IMG/VR virus record: IMGVR_UViG_3300047386_000096
Location: 1 to 29,325 of that record
Strand: one strand, 5' to 3'
Source: a virus
Length of the DNA: 29,325 bases
This document shows, in pieces, positions 14,073 to 19,274 of this stretch. How positions within the stretch are numbered: the stretch's first letter is position 1; each line of letters begins with the position of its first letter. Made by a program: the position numbers and the translations under genes. The notes under the pieces were generated by a model. The model was not told the origin of the DNA. It worked only from the letters and a program-made list of their open reading frames with translations, and searched no databases.

Positions 14073-14399
14073 ATGGCAAATCTTGCGAACAAACCACCGT
14101 TGGGCCTAAAAAAGCCTAAAGACAAAAAAAGCGTAAAGTTTTTGCGATGGGTAAGAGAACAGCCGTGCTGTGTCTGTGAGAGGTTTGGGGAAGTGCAGAA
14201 AAGCGCTACCCAAGCCCATCACCCGATCCATGATCGTCACGGCACTGAGAAGCGCCCAGATACAAGTTGTATCCCTTTATGTGAAGGACATCATCAGGGT
14301 CTTTTTGACACATCCAAAATCGCGCTGCATCGTGAACCGAAACTTTGGCGCGAAACTTATGGGCCAGATTACAGTTACTCCCACTCAACCGAAATATAG
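14073..14399 (+). CDS. HNH/Ref-type (DUF968-like) nuclease, 108 aa
   Basis: FLRWVREQPCCVCERFG (about 24-40) gives a CxxC zinc knuckle. TQAHHPIHDRHGTEKRPDTS and PLCEGHHQGLFD complete a His-Me-finger site (AHH, then CEGHH). This matches short phage HNH-like proteins of the Ref/DUF968 group, which nick or cut DNA with help from recombinases. It is the last gene of the rightward recombination operon. The last 25 bases overlap the 3' end of reverse-strand RusA. Confidence 0.85.
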   Translation: MANLANKPPLGLKKPKDKKSVKFLRWVREQPCCVCERFGEVQKSATQAHHPIHDRHGTEKRPDTSCIPLCEGHHQGLFDTSKIALHREPKLWRETYGPDYSYSHSTEI

Positions 14400-14800
14400 A
14401 GAACTGGCCCGCGCTCAGGATGACAATACACTTTTCTGGCTCTGATGCTGTGAACCTGTTTGTCATCCAGCACTACCTTCCCAACAATCCCGTCAAGCGC
14501 AGCCTTAACAATGTTATCCAAATCAGGCTTGCTCATATGGCGTATGGCTCCATATTCGGCTTCTAGGCGCTTCATCTTGGGCCATGACTTAGGTATGTCC
14601 ATGAAGGCCACCAGATCAACGTGTACGGGCCTGTCTGTCGGCTCTAGGCCATGCTGTTTCATAGCTGACCATGCTGCTGCTTGAATACGAGCCTCATACT
14701 CTTTTGTCTTGGGCGGGGTGTAGGTGTGACCAGTGCGCGTAAAGCGTGGCCTACCCTTTCCTTGGGGCTGTCCTGACACTTGGATCTCAACTTTATTCAT
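14375..14800 (-). CDS. rusA: RusA-type Holliday junction resolvase, 141 aa
   Basis: KPDLDNIVKAALDGI at residues 91-105 is the RusA signature, with D93 and D95. LDDKQV at 111-116 adds the third acid (D112 or D113). The N-terminus GQPQGKGRPRFTRTGHTYTP is also typical. RusA homodimers cut four-way junctions, clearing recombination intermediates before packaging. It is the only minus-strand gene inside the plus-strand early block, and its 3' end overlaps the HNH gene. The ribosome site is weak. Its promoter must lie in the AT-rich 14801-14840. Confidence 0.93.
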   Translation of the reverse strand: MNKVEIQVSGQPQGKGRPRFTRTGHTYTPPKTKEYEARIQAAAWSAMKQHGLEPTDRPVHVDLVAFMDIPKSWPKMKRLEAEYGAIRHMSKPDLDNIVKAALDGIVGKVVLDDKQVHSIRARKVYCHPERGPVLYISVEWE

Positions 14801-14840
14801 AGCTGGATAATATTTTTTTTAATTTATTTGTCTACCCCCC

Positions 14841-14897
14841 TTGAACTGTAGGCCATAAGCTACTATCTATCATGTATAGACAACAAGGAGAACCCAA
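14841..14897 (+). promoter_or_regulatory. repeated early promoter/leader, copy 1
   Basis: It begins TTGAACTGTAGGCC and runs exactly 41 bases to AACAAGGAGAA, the ribosome site of the 98-aa gene. Copies 2 and 3 at 15684 and 16461 have the same start, the same 41-base spacing and the same leader. TATAGAC at 14875-14881 lies next to the ribosome site. TTGAAC could be a -35 box, but the -10 box is uncertain. Conservation over three sites is the main evidence. Confidence 0.65.
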
Positions 14898-15194
14898 ATG
14901 AACGGCATGTACACTTTCAACAAAGAAAACTGGTCAGGCGAAGAAGCAACTATTTTTGTTAAAAACAATTGCTTTGAATTTCACGGTTACAACTTTGAGC
15001 TTGAAGCCCGCGAGTATAATTTTAATGGCGAAAAAATCACAGATTACGTTGTACATGCAGACGATTGGGATTGCCCATTGTTTACTGTCAAAAATGACTG
15101 CGAAGGCGGGTTTTGGTGCGAGAACAACGGCATTGAGCGCCAAGGCGAAAACCCATTTATCGTAGCGGCTCAAGTCGCGTCTATGACACTTTAA
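14898..15194 (+). CDS. small early protein, 98 aa
   Basis: The product is acidic, rich in aromatic residues and Asn, and starts MNGMYTFNKENWSGEEATIF. It has four Cys (in NNCFEF, DWDCPL, NDCEGG and FWCENN). No domain is recognised. AAGGAG 7 bases before the ATG fixes the start. It is the first gene of unit 1 and is separated from the cysteine-peptidase-like gene by a UACG hairpin. Small early proteins like this often modify the host, but nothing here shows how. Confidence 0.75.
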   Translation: MNGMYTFNKENWSGEEATIFVKNNCFEFHGYNFELEAREYNFNGEKITDYVVHADDWDCPLFTVKNDCEGGFWCENNGIERQGENPFIVAAQVASMTL

Positions 15195-15200
15195 TCAACA

Positions 15201-15214
15201 GGGGCTACGGCCCC
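15201..15214 (+). repeat. C(UACG)G hairpin, copy 1
   Basis: GGGGCTACGGCCCC folds as a 5-bp GC stem closed by a UACG tetraloop, which belongs to the very stable UNCG class. The same core recurs at 15652 and 16082. No T-run follows here, and the next ribosome site is about 10 bases downstream. It probably shapes mRNA stability or the ratio of the two genes rather than ending transcription. Confidence 0.75.
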
Positions 15215-15234
15215 GCAACGCTCTGGAGGGCAAC

Positions 15235-15642
15235 ATGACAAACTCAAACTTCACTTACACCGATGGCGGGCGCTCCGCTTCTGGCCGAAAAGGCTCCGCT
15301 GGCGACTGTGGTGTTCGCGCTATGGCAATCGCTTTAGACCTCTCTTATGAGGATTGCTACCGCGAACTCGCGCAAGCTAACAAAGACGCGGGTGGCAAAA
15401 AGTCTGCTCGCAACGGGCTGAAAAAAACCGTCTATGAAAAAGTGCTGAATAAGCATGGCTGGTTTTGGAAGGCGGCTCCCAAGTTTGATGGGCGTAAAGC
15501 CAAAGCCTCTGACACAGAGGGCGTCTGCATCGCTCGCATGGCGGGCCACTACTGCGCTGTCATTGAGGGAATTCCTCACGATACTTTTGATAGCTCCAAC
15601 AAGATGGTCTACGGCATCTGGGTTCACGCAATCAATCATTAA
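15235..15642 (+). CDS. cysteine-peptidase-like early protein, 135 aa
   Basis: GDCGVRAMAIALDLSYEDCY (23-42) places C25 at the start of a helix, as in papain-fold enzymes. MAGHYCAVIEGIPHDTFD (102-119) supplies H105 on a strand and D116 further on, in the order Cys-His-Asp. The YEDCYREL phrase after the Cys helix also suits small phage proteins of this group. No substrate is known; it could cut or modify a host protein. GGAGGG precedes the ATG. Assignment to the fold is by motif reading only. Confidence 0.68.
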   Translation: MTNSNFTYTDGGRSASGRKGSAGDCGVRAMAIALDLSYEDCYRELAQANKDAGGKKSARNGLKKTVYEKVLNKHGWFWKAAPKFDGRKAKASDTEGVCIARMAGHYCAVIEGIPHDTFDSSNKMVYGIWVHAINH

Positions 15643-15651
15643 AAATAAATT

Positions 15652-15672
15652 GGGGCTACGGCCCCTTTTTTT
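15652..15672 (+). terminator. intrinsic terminator of early unit 1 (UACG hairpin copy 2)
   Basis: The same GGGGCTACGGCCCC hairpin as at 15201 is here followed at once by seven T (15666-15672). That makes a complete Rho-independent terminator, 9 bases after the cysteine-peptidase-like gene and 12 bases before the second promoter copy. Confidence 0.88.
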
Positions 15673-15683
15673 ATCTTTAGGGG

Positions 15684-15741
15684 TTGCAATGTAGCCCGCA
15701 ATCCCCCATATTCGATTTATAGGCAACAAGGAGATGACCTA
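15684..15741 (+). promoter_or_regulatory. repeated early promoter/leader, copy 2
   Basis: TTGCAATGTAGCCC begins the block, and AACAAGGAG follows 41 bases after its first base, as in the other two copies. CATATT lies 17 bases after TTGCAA and could be the -10 box. TATAGGC precedes the ribosome site. It directly follows a terminator, so a new transcript is expected here. Confidence 0.65.
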
Positions 15742-16074
15742 ATGGAAAACGCAATGAACAACTTAATGGCCGCAATCAAATCTGATTACAGAAAATGGCA
15801 TGGTGACAAACTAGATGACATCAAGAGCCGCATGATCGCTGAGTTTGAAGATAACCTGTCTTATAAGGTTGGCCCAAAGTATATCAAAATCACTACTAAA
15901 ACCCGCAATCAAGAAATGGTCTGGGGTTTTGTGATGAAGGCAGATGACGCCAAGTTTCAAGCCGGTGACATTCTCAAGGCTGCTGGTTGGTCAGCACCAG
16001 CCCGCAATAAAGCGCGTGGCAATATTTTCAATGACTATAAAATTCAATGGACAGGCCCAAACTACTTGGTTTGA
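15742..16074 (+). CDS. small early protein, 110 aa
   Basis: The product is basic and soluble. It starts MENAMNNLMAAIKSDYRKWH, has KVGPKYIKITTKTRNQEMVW in the middle, and ends QWTGPNYLV. The central segment looks like beta strands carrying a Gly-Phe-Val phrase (WGFVMK), and KFQAGDILKAAGW is a helix cap. Similar short proteins occur in marine phages, but I cannot name the family or give a function. The AAGGAG leader fixes the start. It is the first gene of unit 2. Confidence 0.75.
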   Translation: MENAMNNLMAAIKSDYRKWHGDKLDDIKSRMIAEFEDNLSYKVGPKYIKITTKTRNQEMVWGFVMKADDAKFQAGDILKAAGWSAPARNKARGNIFNDYKIQWTGPNYLV

Positions 16075-16080
16075 TAATCA

Positions 16081-16096
16081 GGGGGCTACGGCCCCC
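16081..16096 (+). repeat. C(UACG)G hairpin, copy 3
   Basis: GGGGGCTACGGCCCCC has the same core as the copies at 15201 and 15652, with one more base pair (6 bp). It lies 6 bases after the stop of the 110-aa gene and is followed by ACTACAG, not a T-run. As with copy 1, it lies between two genes of one unit. Confidence 0.75.
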
Positions 16097-16119
16097 CACT
16101 ACAGCGACAGGAGAACGCT

Positions 16120-16395
16120 ATGAAAATCACTAAAGCAGCCATTCAAGAACTAGCAACGCAGTCAGTCAAAGACCAGTATGCTATTGAGGCAGACAAAGCC
16201 ATTTATCTGGAAAGTGTAATTGATGCTGGCGGGTTCGACATCAGCTTAACTGATCGCCCAGCGCAGTGGGATCGCTGCATTGATTGGCTTTCTGATATGA
16301 TGGGTGGCAATCCTTTAGACAGCTTTCCAGATGCACCTTTAAAATTCAAAATGAGCTACGGCCCTGATGGTGATGTGCGACTGGCAAGGCAATAA
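16120..16395 (+). CDS. small early protein, 91 aa
   Basis: The product is acidic and helical. It starts MKITKAAIQELATQSVKDQY and contains DRPAQWDRCIDWLSDMMGG near the middle. There is one Cys and no membrane segment. I recognise no family. AGGAG about 7 bases before the ATG supports the start. It is the second gene of unit 2 and is followed by an intrinsic terminator. Confidence 0.75.
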   Translation: MKITKAAIQELATQSVKDQYAIEADKAIYLESVIDAGGFDISLTDRPAQWDRCIDWLSDMMGGNPLDSFPDAPLKFKMSYGPDGDVRLARQ

Positions 16396-16417
16396 CTGAC
16401 AGCAGTCTATACCCAAG

Positions 16418-16459
16418 AGTTTGCTATTTACCTAAAATGGTTTTTAGCAAACTTTTTTT
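16418..16459 (+). terminator. intrinsic terminator of early unit 2
   Basis: AGTTTGCTA (16418-16426) pairs perfectly with TAGCAAACT (16445-16453), giving a 9-bp stem with an 18-base loop, followed by six more T (16454-16459). It lies between the 91-aa gene and the third promoter copy, which starts only two bases after the T-run. Confidence 0.88.
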
Positions 16460-16460
16460 C

Positions 16461-16516
16461 TTGATGCGTAGGCTGTAACGTGTATGATGCCAAACATGGT
16501 CAACAAGGAGAACACC
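16461..16516 (+). promoter_or_regulatory. repeated early promoter/leader, copy 3
   Basis: TTGATGCGTAGGCT starts the block, and AACAAGGAGAA begins exactly 41 bases after the first T. TATGAT lies 16 bases after TTGATG and makes a fair -10 box. The block drives the longest early unit, up to the terminator at 18148. Confidence 0.68.
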
Positions 16517-16783
16517 ATGAGCTACAATTGCAAACAATGTAAAGGCACGGGCCTTATCAGCTACTCACACCAGCACAACTCGTTTGATGACAGTGTGACC
16601 ATAACAGAGGCTTGTGACTGCAACACAGGCCCAACCGATGCTGAAGTTGATATGCTCAACGCGCAGCTTAAATCTGCTTCGCTCTATGGCACGTTAGATG
16701 AGATCATCAAGATCGTGCAAAGCATCAAGCACACTCCAACGCGCAACCAGCTATGGCGCAGCTATGGAGTTATAAATGACTAA
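16517..16783 (+). CDS. DnaJ-type zinc-knuckle small protein, 88 aa
   Basis: I chose the ATG at 16517 because of the AAGGAG leader; an in-frame ATG at 16484 lies inside the promoter. MSYNCKQCKGTGLISYSH gives a CxxCxGTG knuckle like those of DnaJ. ACDCNTG at about 33-39 gives two more Cys, so a single zinc site is possible. The C-terminal half is helical (LNAQLKSASLYGTLDEIIKI). No full DnaJ domain is present. It may bind host chaperone or nucleic acid; the role is unknown. Confidence 0.75.
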   Translation: MSYNCKQCKGTGLISYSHQHNSFDDSVTITEACDCNTGPTDAEVDMLNAQLKSASLYGTLDEIIKIVQSIKHTPTRNQLWRSYGVIND

Positions 16784-16868
16784 TTGGGTACAAGACATCA
16801 TCATCACTGCGGCGATTGCTGCGGTGGTGTTAGGCTGGATCTTTGGCGTTAGCATGGGGTGGATGTGA
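16776..16868 (+). CDS. 30-aa membrane micropeptide
   Basis: This was found by hand. ATG at 16776 overlaps the end of the zinc-knuckle gene and the frame runs 30 codons to TGA at 16866-16868. The product starts MTNWVQDIIITAAIAAVVLG and continues WIFGVSMGWM, a single hydrophobic helix of about 22 residues after a short polar start. The TGA shares a base with the ATG of the GIY-YIG gene. Coupling on both sides and the clear helix support translation. A role in host membrane interference is possible. Confidence 0.6.
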   Translation: MTNWVQDIIITAAIAAVVLGWIFGVSMGWM

Positions 16869-17242
16869 TGTCATATATCATAGGCTATAGCGGGCCATAT
16901 TATGTTTACTGCTTCATGAACGATGAAGATGAATATTTATATATCGGCAGAACCAAAGATATTCATCAACGCGTTGCTCAACACAAAGGATCAAAGCATT
17001 GGTTCTCAGAGGTTAAAAAAGTTTACTGTCAAGAAATTTTTACTGACCAGTATTACGAGGTAAATGACCATGAGCGCACTTTGATTGATTTTTTTAAGCC
17101 AAAATACAACAAAACCATTCATAAACAGCCAAAACTAGAAACGCCGCCAATTTATAAATGCGAGTTTATTGAAGCAAAGCATTCTATAGTTAGGGTTTTA
17201 GAAGGCGAAGAAAATGCTGATGTTTATTGGAATTATAATTAG
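16868..17242 (+). CDS. GIY-YIG family endonuclease, 124 aa
   Basis: I chose the ATG at 16868, after GGGGTGG and sharing a base with the upstream TGA. The domain shows YYVYCF (11-16, the GIY strand), YIGRTKDIHQRVAQH (25-39, with YIG, Arg and His) and HERTLIDFFKPKYNK (68-82, with the catalytic Glu E69 and N81). Such single-domain nucleases cut DNA, either as homing enzymes or against host DNA. No intron or split gene is seen beside it. A C-terminal tail of about 40 residues is unassigned. Confidence 0.88.
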   Translation: MSYIIGYSGPYYVYCFMNDEDEYLYIGRTKDIHQRVAQHKGSKHWFSEVKKVYCQEIFTDQYYEVNDHERTLIDFFKPKYNKTIHKQPKLETPPIYKCEFIEAKHSIVRVLEGEENADVYWNYN

Positions 17243-17257
17243 AAAAGTGAAGAGATT

Positions 17258-17446
17258 ATGAATTTATCTGAACCAGTTTTTATGGCGTTTGTCATTTTCT
17301 CATCACCAGACGAATGCAAGGCGTTTTCTGAGTATTATGATCTTGAGCGGATCTTTCTGCCTCAGTGCGTAGAAATGGGCGGTGAAGCAGATTACCGCCG
17401 CACTATCCCAAACATCAAACCAAGGCCACGGCCAGAACAGGAGTAG
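17258..17446 (+). CDS. small early protein, 62 aa
   Basis: The product starts MNLSEPVFMAFVIFSSPDEC and continues with acidic and aromatic residues (AFSEYYDLERIFLPQC), ending with a basic, proline-rich tail (NIKPRPRPEQE). It has three Cys. The first 15 residues are hydrophobic but too short and interrupted for a sure membrane helix. No family is recognised. The ribosome site is GAAGAG-like. The gene lies between the GIY-YIG nuclease and an HTH gene. Confidence 0.6.
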   Translation: MNLSEPVFMAFVIFSSPDECKAFSEYYDLERIFLPQCVEMGGEADYRRTIPNIKPRPRPEQE

Positions 17447-17450
17447 TAAA

Positions 17451-17711
17451 TTGGAAACTTGGGCAGAAATCCGCAACCGTCACCAGCAAGAAAAGATTGC
17501 TTTGGTCAAATCACTTGCTGATGATTACACTTATTCAGAGGCTTCAGATATTCTCGAATGGGATGCTAAGAGCCTTGTGAGATTTTGCCACTATTGGCAG
17601 ATCAATTTTAAACGCAGCCAAAAGGGGGGGTACATTAATGCAGAGCCTTACATCAGCCGATCACGCACATTTGCGGTTTCTGCGGGGTCAAGTAGATCGT
17701 TTGCAAGATGA
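17451..17711 (+). CDS. HTH-type small protein with TTG start, 86 aa
   Basis: AGGAG lies 7 bases before a TTG at 17451 and no ATG is suitable, so I chose TTG. The start is METWAEIRNRHQQEKIALVK, and DDYTYSEASDILEWDAKSLV near residues 24-43 forms a helix-turn-helix. A similar layout (WxEIRxRHQ then HTH then WRxxRQG) occurs in small phage DNA-binding proteins. The last 24 residues look random. They overlap the next gene by 74 bases, just after a G7 run, so the natural C-terminus is in doubt. Confidence 0.65.
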   Translation: METWAEIRNRHQQEKIALVKSLADDYTYSEASDILEWDAKSLVRFCHYWQINFKRSQKGGYINAEPYISRSRTFAVSAGSSRSFAR

Positions 17712-17826
17712 AAGCTTTAGGCTAGATCCGCACCCCAACGTCAAACAAGACTTGGAACGCGCCAGATCAGAATTAAAATCATTTATCTTATCACTACAAA
17801 AAGAAGGAAAGAACATTCATGGATGA
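17638..17826 (+). CDS. small coiled-coil protein, 62 aa
   Basis: The product is helical and charged. It starts MQSLTSADHAHLRFLRGQVD, and heptad-like leucines run through the middle (LERARSELKSFILSLQKE). The G-rich stretch 17624-17630 provides a ribosome site 7 bases before the ATG. The first 74 bases overlap the HTH gene in the +1 frame. It may be a separate protein, or the true C-terminal part of the HTH protein if one G is lost or slipped. Confidence 0.65.
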   Translation: MQSLTSADHAHLRFLRGQVDRLQDESFRLDPHPNVKQDLERARSELKSFILSLQKEGKNIHG

Positions 17827-18127
17827 AACCGTGTTAGCCGCCAGAATGAGAGAGATGGCAAAAGCAGATATGAATTACGTTAAAAGCAAGGAAAGCTGGG
17901 GAAACAACCCAAGCTGGGGCAAGGTTGAGGAATACGAAAAAAAACAAAAACAAGGCGGGCGTATGGGAAGGCCAAATGGCTTTAAGACCAAGATTAATGA
18001 GCGCTTAGAAAAAGGTATGACCACAGACCAAATTGTGGCAGAATTGAATTGCAGCCGTAACATTGTCAATCAGTACCGGCGAAAACGGCGATTAGCTCAG
18101 AATGCTGCGTCCTCCCACGCGGCATAG
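17819..18127 (+). CDS. HTH DNA-binding protein, 102 aa
   Basis: The N-terminal half is charged and helical (MDETVLAARMREMAKADMNY). A basic hinge (GGRMGRPNGFKTKINERL) follows. The C-terminal helix-turn-helix is MTTDQIVAELNCSRNIVNQY (about 72-91), then RRKRR. This is the layout of a small sequence-specific DNA-binding protein, perhaps a late-gene regulator or a nucleoid-like factor. Its gene ends the early block. AAGGAAAG precedes the ATG, and it overlaps the gene before it by 8 bases. Confidence 0.75.
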   Translation: MDETVLAARMREMAKADMNYVKSKESWGNNPSWGKVEEYEKKQKQGGRMGRPNGFKTKINERLEKGMTTDQIVAELNCSRNIVNQYRRKRRLAQNAASSHAA

Positions 18128-18147
18128 ATGAAGGGTCAAACCTTCTC

Positions 18148-18188
18148 CCCCGTCACTATCTTCTCCTTGTGTAGTGGCGGGGTTTTTT
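18148..18188 (+). terminator. intrinsic terminator of the rightward early block
   Basis: CCCCGTCACTA (18148-18158) pairs with TAGTGGCGGGG (18172-18182), an 11-bp stem with one G-T wobble, followed by six T (18183-18188). It ends unit 3 before the convergent leftward lysis genes. Read from the other strand it lacks a T-run, so it mainly stops rightward transcripts. Confidence 0.9.
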
Positions 18189-18252
18189 CGTGGGGCCAGC
18201 AAGTTCATCACAACCCTGTCACAGTTTCCTATGAGCCAGCCCCGACTTTTGT

Positions 18253-18681
18253 TTATGACCAATCCTTAACAGCGAAGCAAGGGCAAGCTTTTCTTGCATA
18301 GGAATTATGCCCAGATATTTCTTTGATGCTGGGAAACTTGCTGCTATATTCTACAATTAATTCACGCAAAGCTGTTTCTTGCTCTGGCGTAAAGTTATCC
18401 AGAAAATCATCGTCAGCGCAGCCACCACGGCCACCCACTAGGCTTACCCCTATGGATGACTTGTTTCGGCCCCTACAGTGCGCCCCAGAGCGCTCTACGG
18501 GCCTACCATACCCCACAGAACCATCACGGTGAATGATTGCATGGTAGCCAATGTCAGACCAGTTACGCTCTTCAACGTGCCACCGTCTAATTTCTTTCAC
18601 CACATCTTCAACGGATCTATCAGCATACCAGTTTGGATTTGTTGCCGTGCAGTGAATTATAATCTCGTTAATCTTTCTCAT
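18253..18681 (-). CDS. endolysin: N-acetylmuramoyl-L-alanine amidase (T7-lysozyme-like), 142 aa
   Basis: The enzyme cuts the amide bond between muramic acid and the stem peptide. EIIIHCTAT gives zinc ligand H10, and Y46 in DIGYHAII is the catalytic-type Tyr. SGHNSYARKACPC gives H125, K131 and C133, spaced as in T7 gp3.5 (H122, K128, C130). The length also suits T7 lysozyme. There is no signal peptide, so it needs the adjacent holin. T7 lysozyme also inhibits its RNA polymerase, but no such polymerase is seen here. Confidence 0.95.
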   Translation of the reverse strand: MRKINEIIIHCTATNPNWYADRSVEDVVKEIRRWHVEERNWSDIGYHAIIHRDGSVGYGRPVERSGAHCRGRNKSSIGVSLVGGRGGCADDDFLDNFTPEQETALRELIVEYSSKFPSIKEISGHNSYARKACPCFAVKDWS

Positions 18682-19073
18682 TTGGTTAAGCCTTTCTGCT
18701 TCTCATATGTCCTAAGACCACCAATTCCTAACATGCCGCCAAGAACAGTCAAAAGCGTTCCCATATCAAACTCTGGCAATGGCGGGATTTGTGTGCCGGT
18801 CAGCGCAACGACAAAAAGGGCAACAGGCTGACCAATAAAATGCCAACCAAAAGCAAGCCCACAGATCCAACCAATGAAAGGACGCCAGCCGCCTTTAAAA
18901 GCTGATCCACTTGCTGCTTCTGCTGCGTTGACTTGTATCTGAGCGAGGGCCAAGCTTTGCGCGTGTTTAGATGACATGGTGGCAATCTCGTGCGCGAGCT
19001 TTGCCTTTTCGTCAGCATCAGGAATGAACTTGTCTAAGAGGCCAGTGACCGGCGCTATCAGCTTGTCAATCAT
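18678..19073 (-). CDS. holin of the 3-TM gene-transfer-agent type, 131 aa
   Basis: The N-terminal 55 residues form an amphipathic helical region (MIDKLIAPVTGLLDKFIPDA). GGWRPFIGWICGLAFGWHFI at 61-80 and QPVALFVVAL at 82-91 are membrane segments, and LLTVLGGMLGIGGLRTYEK at 107-125 is the conserved C-terminal helix. This pattern is the GTA_holin_3TM family. The protein forms the inner-membrane hole that releases the amidase. It overlaps the amidase gene by 4 bases. Confidence 0.92.
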   Translation of the reverse strand: MIDKLIAPVTGLLDKFIPDADEKAKLAHEIATMSSKHAQSLALAQIQVNAAEAASGSAFKGGWRPFIGWICGLAFGWHFIGQPVALFVVALTGTQIPPLPEFDMGTLLTVLGGMLGIGGLRTYEKQKGLTK

Positions 19074-19273
19074 TTCTTCTCACTCCCAAGCCACACGGCT
19101 ATCGTTCCTGTCATCGCTCCGCTGACCACTGAAATCATTGCAGATTGCTGCGTTGACAAGTCATCCAAGCTCATTCCCCACTCAATCACGCGGATATACA
19201 TAATGGTCATAACAACCATCATGAAACGTGGCATGAGCTTGTATTGCAAAATCTTTTCAAAGGTATTCGCCAT
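19070..19273 (-). CDS. small two-TM holin-like membrane protein, 67 aa
   Basis: MPRFMMVVMTIMYIRVIEWG (14-33) and ISVVSGAMTGTIAVWLGSE (47-65) are hydrophobic segments around a conserved DLSTQQSA turn. Marine phages often carry this small protein beside the 3-TM holin. It could be a second holin or an antiholin, but the family's role is not firmly known to me. The 3' end overlaps the holin gene by 4 bases. Confidence 0.8.
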   Translation of the reverse strand: MANTFEKILQYKLMPRFMMVVMTIMYIRVIEWGMSLDDLSTQQSAMISVVSGAMTGTIAVWLGSEKK

Positions 19274-19274
19274 A

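Noticed and set aside
14801-14840. AT-rich tract with eight T as a replication origin
   Set aside because: There are no iterons or dyads in it; it more likely belongs to the RusA upstream region.
14861-14881. Phage single-subunit RNA polymerase promoter
   Set aside because: The TATAGAC end recalls T7-type promoters, but no such polymerase is seen and the third copy lacks it. I retain only the observed repeat.
16868-17242. GIY-YIG gene as part of a group I intron or intein
   Set aside because: The flanking frames are complete genes, and no split coding sequence or intron-like fold is visible.
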